From: Ramlibacter sp.
GTDB lineage: Bacteria > Pseudomonadota > Gammaproteobacteria > Burkholderiales > Burkholderiaceae_C
NCBI GenBank assembly: GCA_021156245.1
Contig: JAJNBO010000082.1
Span: 1-8,755, forward strand
Length of the DNA stretch: 8,755 bases
Direction: 5' to 3'
Each line of letters begins with the position of its first letter. Position 1 is the stretch's first letter. The translations under genes were made by a program, and so were the position numbers. Positions 7,565 through 8,755 of this stretch are shown here, in pieces. The notes under the pieces were generated by a model. That model had not been told where the DNA came from. It ran no database searches and worked only from the letters and a program-made list of their open reading frames with translations.

Positions 7565-7595
7565 GCCCTGGATCCCCGCCTCCGCGGGGATGACG
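7565..7595 (-). repeat. GC-rich dispersed repeat unit, right arm (inverted copy)
   Basis: This is the inverted copy of the unit at 7516-7546, matching it at 29 of 31 positions across an 18-base spacer. It has its own perfect hairpin at 7572-7591: ATCCCCGC, loop CTCC, GCGGGGAT. The pair lies between convergent genes and could act as a bidirectional transcription barrier or mRNA 3' end stabiliser, though no T-run marks an intrinsic terminator. Confidence 0.8.
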
Positions 7596-7668
7596 AACAG
7601 GGGCACGCCGGGGTTCTGCAGCAGCCGATGGCTCGCCACGACCCACGCCAGGGGCACCGGCGACCTCG

Positions 7669-8436
7669 TCATCGCCCGTTCGCCTCGCGGTGGGCCCGGC
7701 ATGCGGAAGCGAACGCTTCCAGCATGCGCTCGTAGAACGGGTGCTGCCGATGCCGCCATTCCGGATGCCACTGGACGCCGTACGCGAAAGCGGGGGCACC
7801 CATCACGCGCACACCCTCGACCAGCCCGTCCGGCGCATGCGCTTCCGCGACGAGGCCTTCGCCGAGCCGCCGGATGCCCTGGCCATGCAGCGAGTTGACC
7901 ATCGCCCGCGTGGTTCCCGCCCACTGGGCGAAGGCGCTGCCCGGCTCCAGCAGCACCTCGTGCCGCTGCGCGAACTGCACCGCCAGGTCTTCGCTCTCCG
8001 GCTCCCTGTGGTCCATCATCCCCGGCTGGTCGTGCAGCGTCTGGTGCAGCGTGCCACCCAGCGCGACGTTGATTTCCTGCAGTCCGCGGCAGACGCCGAA
8101 CAGCGGCACGCCGCCGACGAGCGCGGCGCGGACGAGATGCATCGTGAGCTTGTCGCGGCGCGGATCCAGCAGGTCGGTAGGTAGTGCCGTGGCGCCGAAG
8201 TGCGTGGCCTCCACGTTGGACGGCGAGCCCGTCAGCAGCACGCCATCCACCAGCGGCAGCAGGCACGGGATGTCCTCGGCCTCGGCCATCGGGAAGAGCA
8301 CGGGCTGCAGCCCGAGCTCGGTGACCGCGGCCGCATACCGGTCGGCGAGCACGGTGTAGCCGCCGGGATCGTCCAGGTCCAGGTTGCGGTGGCAGGCGGG
8401 CAGCCACACCAGCGGCTTGCGAAGGGATTTCGGCAT
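7669..8436 (-). CDS. Peptidase C26 family protein, gamma-glutamyl-gamma-aminobutyrate hydrolase-like (class I glutamine amidotransferase fold)
   Basis: From ATG 8436 the product has 255 residues, the usual length for PuuD-like enzymes, which hydrolyse gamma-glutamyl amides in the cytosol, for example gamma-glutamyl-GABA in putrescine breakdown. The catalytic nucleophile is C116 in 'FGVCRGLQE', and the His-Glu pair is H223/E225 in 'GVQWHPEW'. The 'DGVLLTGSPSNVEATHFG' block (64-81) forms the oxyanion region. ATG 8436 is chosen because 'KPLVWLPACHRN', typical of the N-terminus, follows directly, with a GAGG 11 bases upstream. An in-frame ATG at 8484 adds 16 residues of low complexity. It lies about 100 bases downstream of a Bug-protein gene on the same strand, so a shared transcript and a related substrate are possible. 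No other polyamine-pathway gene is seen here. Confidence 0.92.
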   Translation of the reverse strand: MPKSLRKPLVWLPACHRNLDLDDPGGYTVLADRYAAAVTELGLQPVLFPMAEAEDIPCLLPLVDGVLLTGSPSNVEATHFGATALPTDLLDPRRDKLTMHLVRAALVGGVPLFGVCRGLQEINVALGGTLHQTLHDQPGMMDHREPESEDLAVQFAQRHEVLLEPGSAFAQWAGTTRAMVNSLHGQGIRRLGEGLVAEAHAPDGLVEGVRVMGAPAFAYGVQWHPEWRHRQHPFYERMLEAFASACRAHREANGR

Positions 8437-8503
8437 GCGGGGAGGAACCTCGCCGCCATGGTGCCAAGCCGGGGCCGCCGCCATGCCTCAGCACGGCGGC
8501 ACC

Positions 8504-8518
8504 CGGCGTCGGACGCCG
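8504..8518. other. Small inverted repeat after the second Bug gene
   Basis: CGGCGT and ACGCCG flank a 3-base loop about 20 bases downstream of the Bug stop. No T-run follows on the minus strand, so it is at most a weak or Rho-assisted terminator or an mRNA end-protecting hairpin. The rest of the 100-base gap (8437-8536) shows nothing clear. Confidence 0.25.
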
Positions 8519-8536
8519 ACTACGCCCAGCGACTGC

Positions 8537-8755
8537 TTACTTGAGCAGCCCGAGCTTCTCGACCAGCGCCTTCTCGGTGCGGAAGGTCTCCTGCGCGAAC
8601 CGCGAGTACTGCGCGGAGTCCATGTACATCGGCACCATGTCGTAGCGGTTCAGCGCCTGCACGTACGAGGGATCTTCCATCGCCTTCTTGAAGGCGTCGT
8701 GGAGCTTCTTCACCACGTCGGGCGGGGTGTCGCGGGGCGCACCGATGCCGAAGGG
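8537..8755 (-). CDS. Bug/TctC family substrate-binding protein (C-terminal 72 residues; gene enters from the right edge)
   Basis: The minus strand is open from the window edge to TAA at 8539-8537. It encodes 'PFGIGAPRDTPPDVVKKLHDAFKKAMEDPSYVQALNRYDM', then 'YMDSAQYSRFAQETFRTEKALVEKLGLLK'. This is the standard C-terminal helical region of Bug proteins, with the 'G.GAP..TP..VV..LH.A...A..DP' pattern and the ending that packs against lobe 1. The signal peptide and ligand-contact loops lie outside the window, so the ligand cannot be inferred. It is distinct in sequence from the Bug protein at 1279-2259. The peptidase C26 gene follows on the same strand. Confidence 0.85.
   Translation of the reverse strand, partial: PFGIGAPRDTPPDVVKKLHDAFKKAMEDPSYVQALNRYDMVPMYMDSAQYSRFAQETFRTEKALVEKLGLLK

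Larger units (their letters stand above)
7505..7672 (-). other. Small ATGA-coupled reading frame running into the repeat; possible remnant of a truncated gene
   Basis: The ATG at 7672 overlaps the stop of the C26 gene (ATGA), the usual mark of translational coupling. About 25 residues (MTRSPVPLAWVVASHRLLQNP...) come from non-repeat DNA. The rest is the repeat read in a familiar frame ('VIPAEAGIQ...SRLRGND'), ending at TAA 7507-7505. I do not recognise the non-repeat part. It could be the start of a lost downstream gene of the C26 operon or a chance frame. There is no independent Shine-Dalgarno evidence. Confidence 0.2.

Noticed and set aside
7516..7595. CRISPR-like repeats.
   Set aside because: There are only two units in inverted orientation with an 18-base spacer, and no array or cas gene.
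7516..7595. Classical Rho-independent terminator between convergent genes.
   Set aside because: The hairpins are strong, but neither strand has a T-run directly after a stem; kept only as a repeat with possible termination or stabilising effect.

Overview
The window is high-GC, tightly packed bacterial DNA, most likely from Burkholderiales, possibly Comamonadaceae (Variovorax/Ramlibacter-like). The evidence is two Bug/TctC periplasmic binding proteins without a transporter beside them, a GntR(FCD)-controlled set of acid-catabolism genes, a LigD-type polymerase gene, and a GC-rich repeat pair (20-base hairpins of the form ATYCCCGC...GCGGGRAT) common in beta- and gamma-proteobacteria. The taxonomic call rests on gene content and codon style alone.

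Minus-strand block, from about 4931 down to 1: a LigD-type polymerase-domain protein, DNA-3-methyladenine glycosylase I (tag), a GntR/FCD regulator, a Bug-family solute-binding protein, a mandelate racemase/muconate lactonizing enzyme (MR/MLE) family member of the enolase superfamily, and the start of a fumarylacetoacetate hydrolase (FAH) family gene cut by the window edge. The last four look like one catabolic unit: a regulator, a periplasmic binder for a carboxylic acid, an acid dehydratase or racemase, and an FAH-fold enzyme for the resulting keto acid. A perfect 10-bp palindrome in front of the Bug gene overlaps its best -10 candidate and is a plausible operator.

Plus-strand block, 5070 to 7551: prfC (peptide chain release factor 3, probably starting at TTG 5070), closely followed by a HAD-IIB phosphatase. 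The 138-bp divergent region between the polymerase gene and prfC carries a perfect 22-bp palindrome.

Minus-strand block, 8755 down to about 7669: the C-terminal end of a second Bug-family protein and a peptidase C26 (gamma-glutamyl-GABA hydrolase-like, PuuD-like) gene. It converges on the HAD gene across a pair of inverted repeat hairpins at 7516-7595.

The most notable observations are three. (1) The MR/MLE enzyme appears to have lost about 31 residues in frame, including the third metal ligand, while every other catalytic spacing matches mandelate racemase exactly. (2) The paired repeats covary so that each arm keeps a perfect hairpin of its own; the repeat also supplies the C-terminus and stop of the HAD gene, and it seems to truncate a small ATGA-coupled reading frame from the other side. 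(3) The polymerase-domain protein has no ligase domain and carries an extra conserved-looking C-terminal module. I found no CRISPR array, tRNA, rRNA, transposase or phage gene, and no convincing new multi-gene system. No gene-free stretch is longer than about 140 bases.
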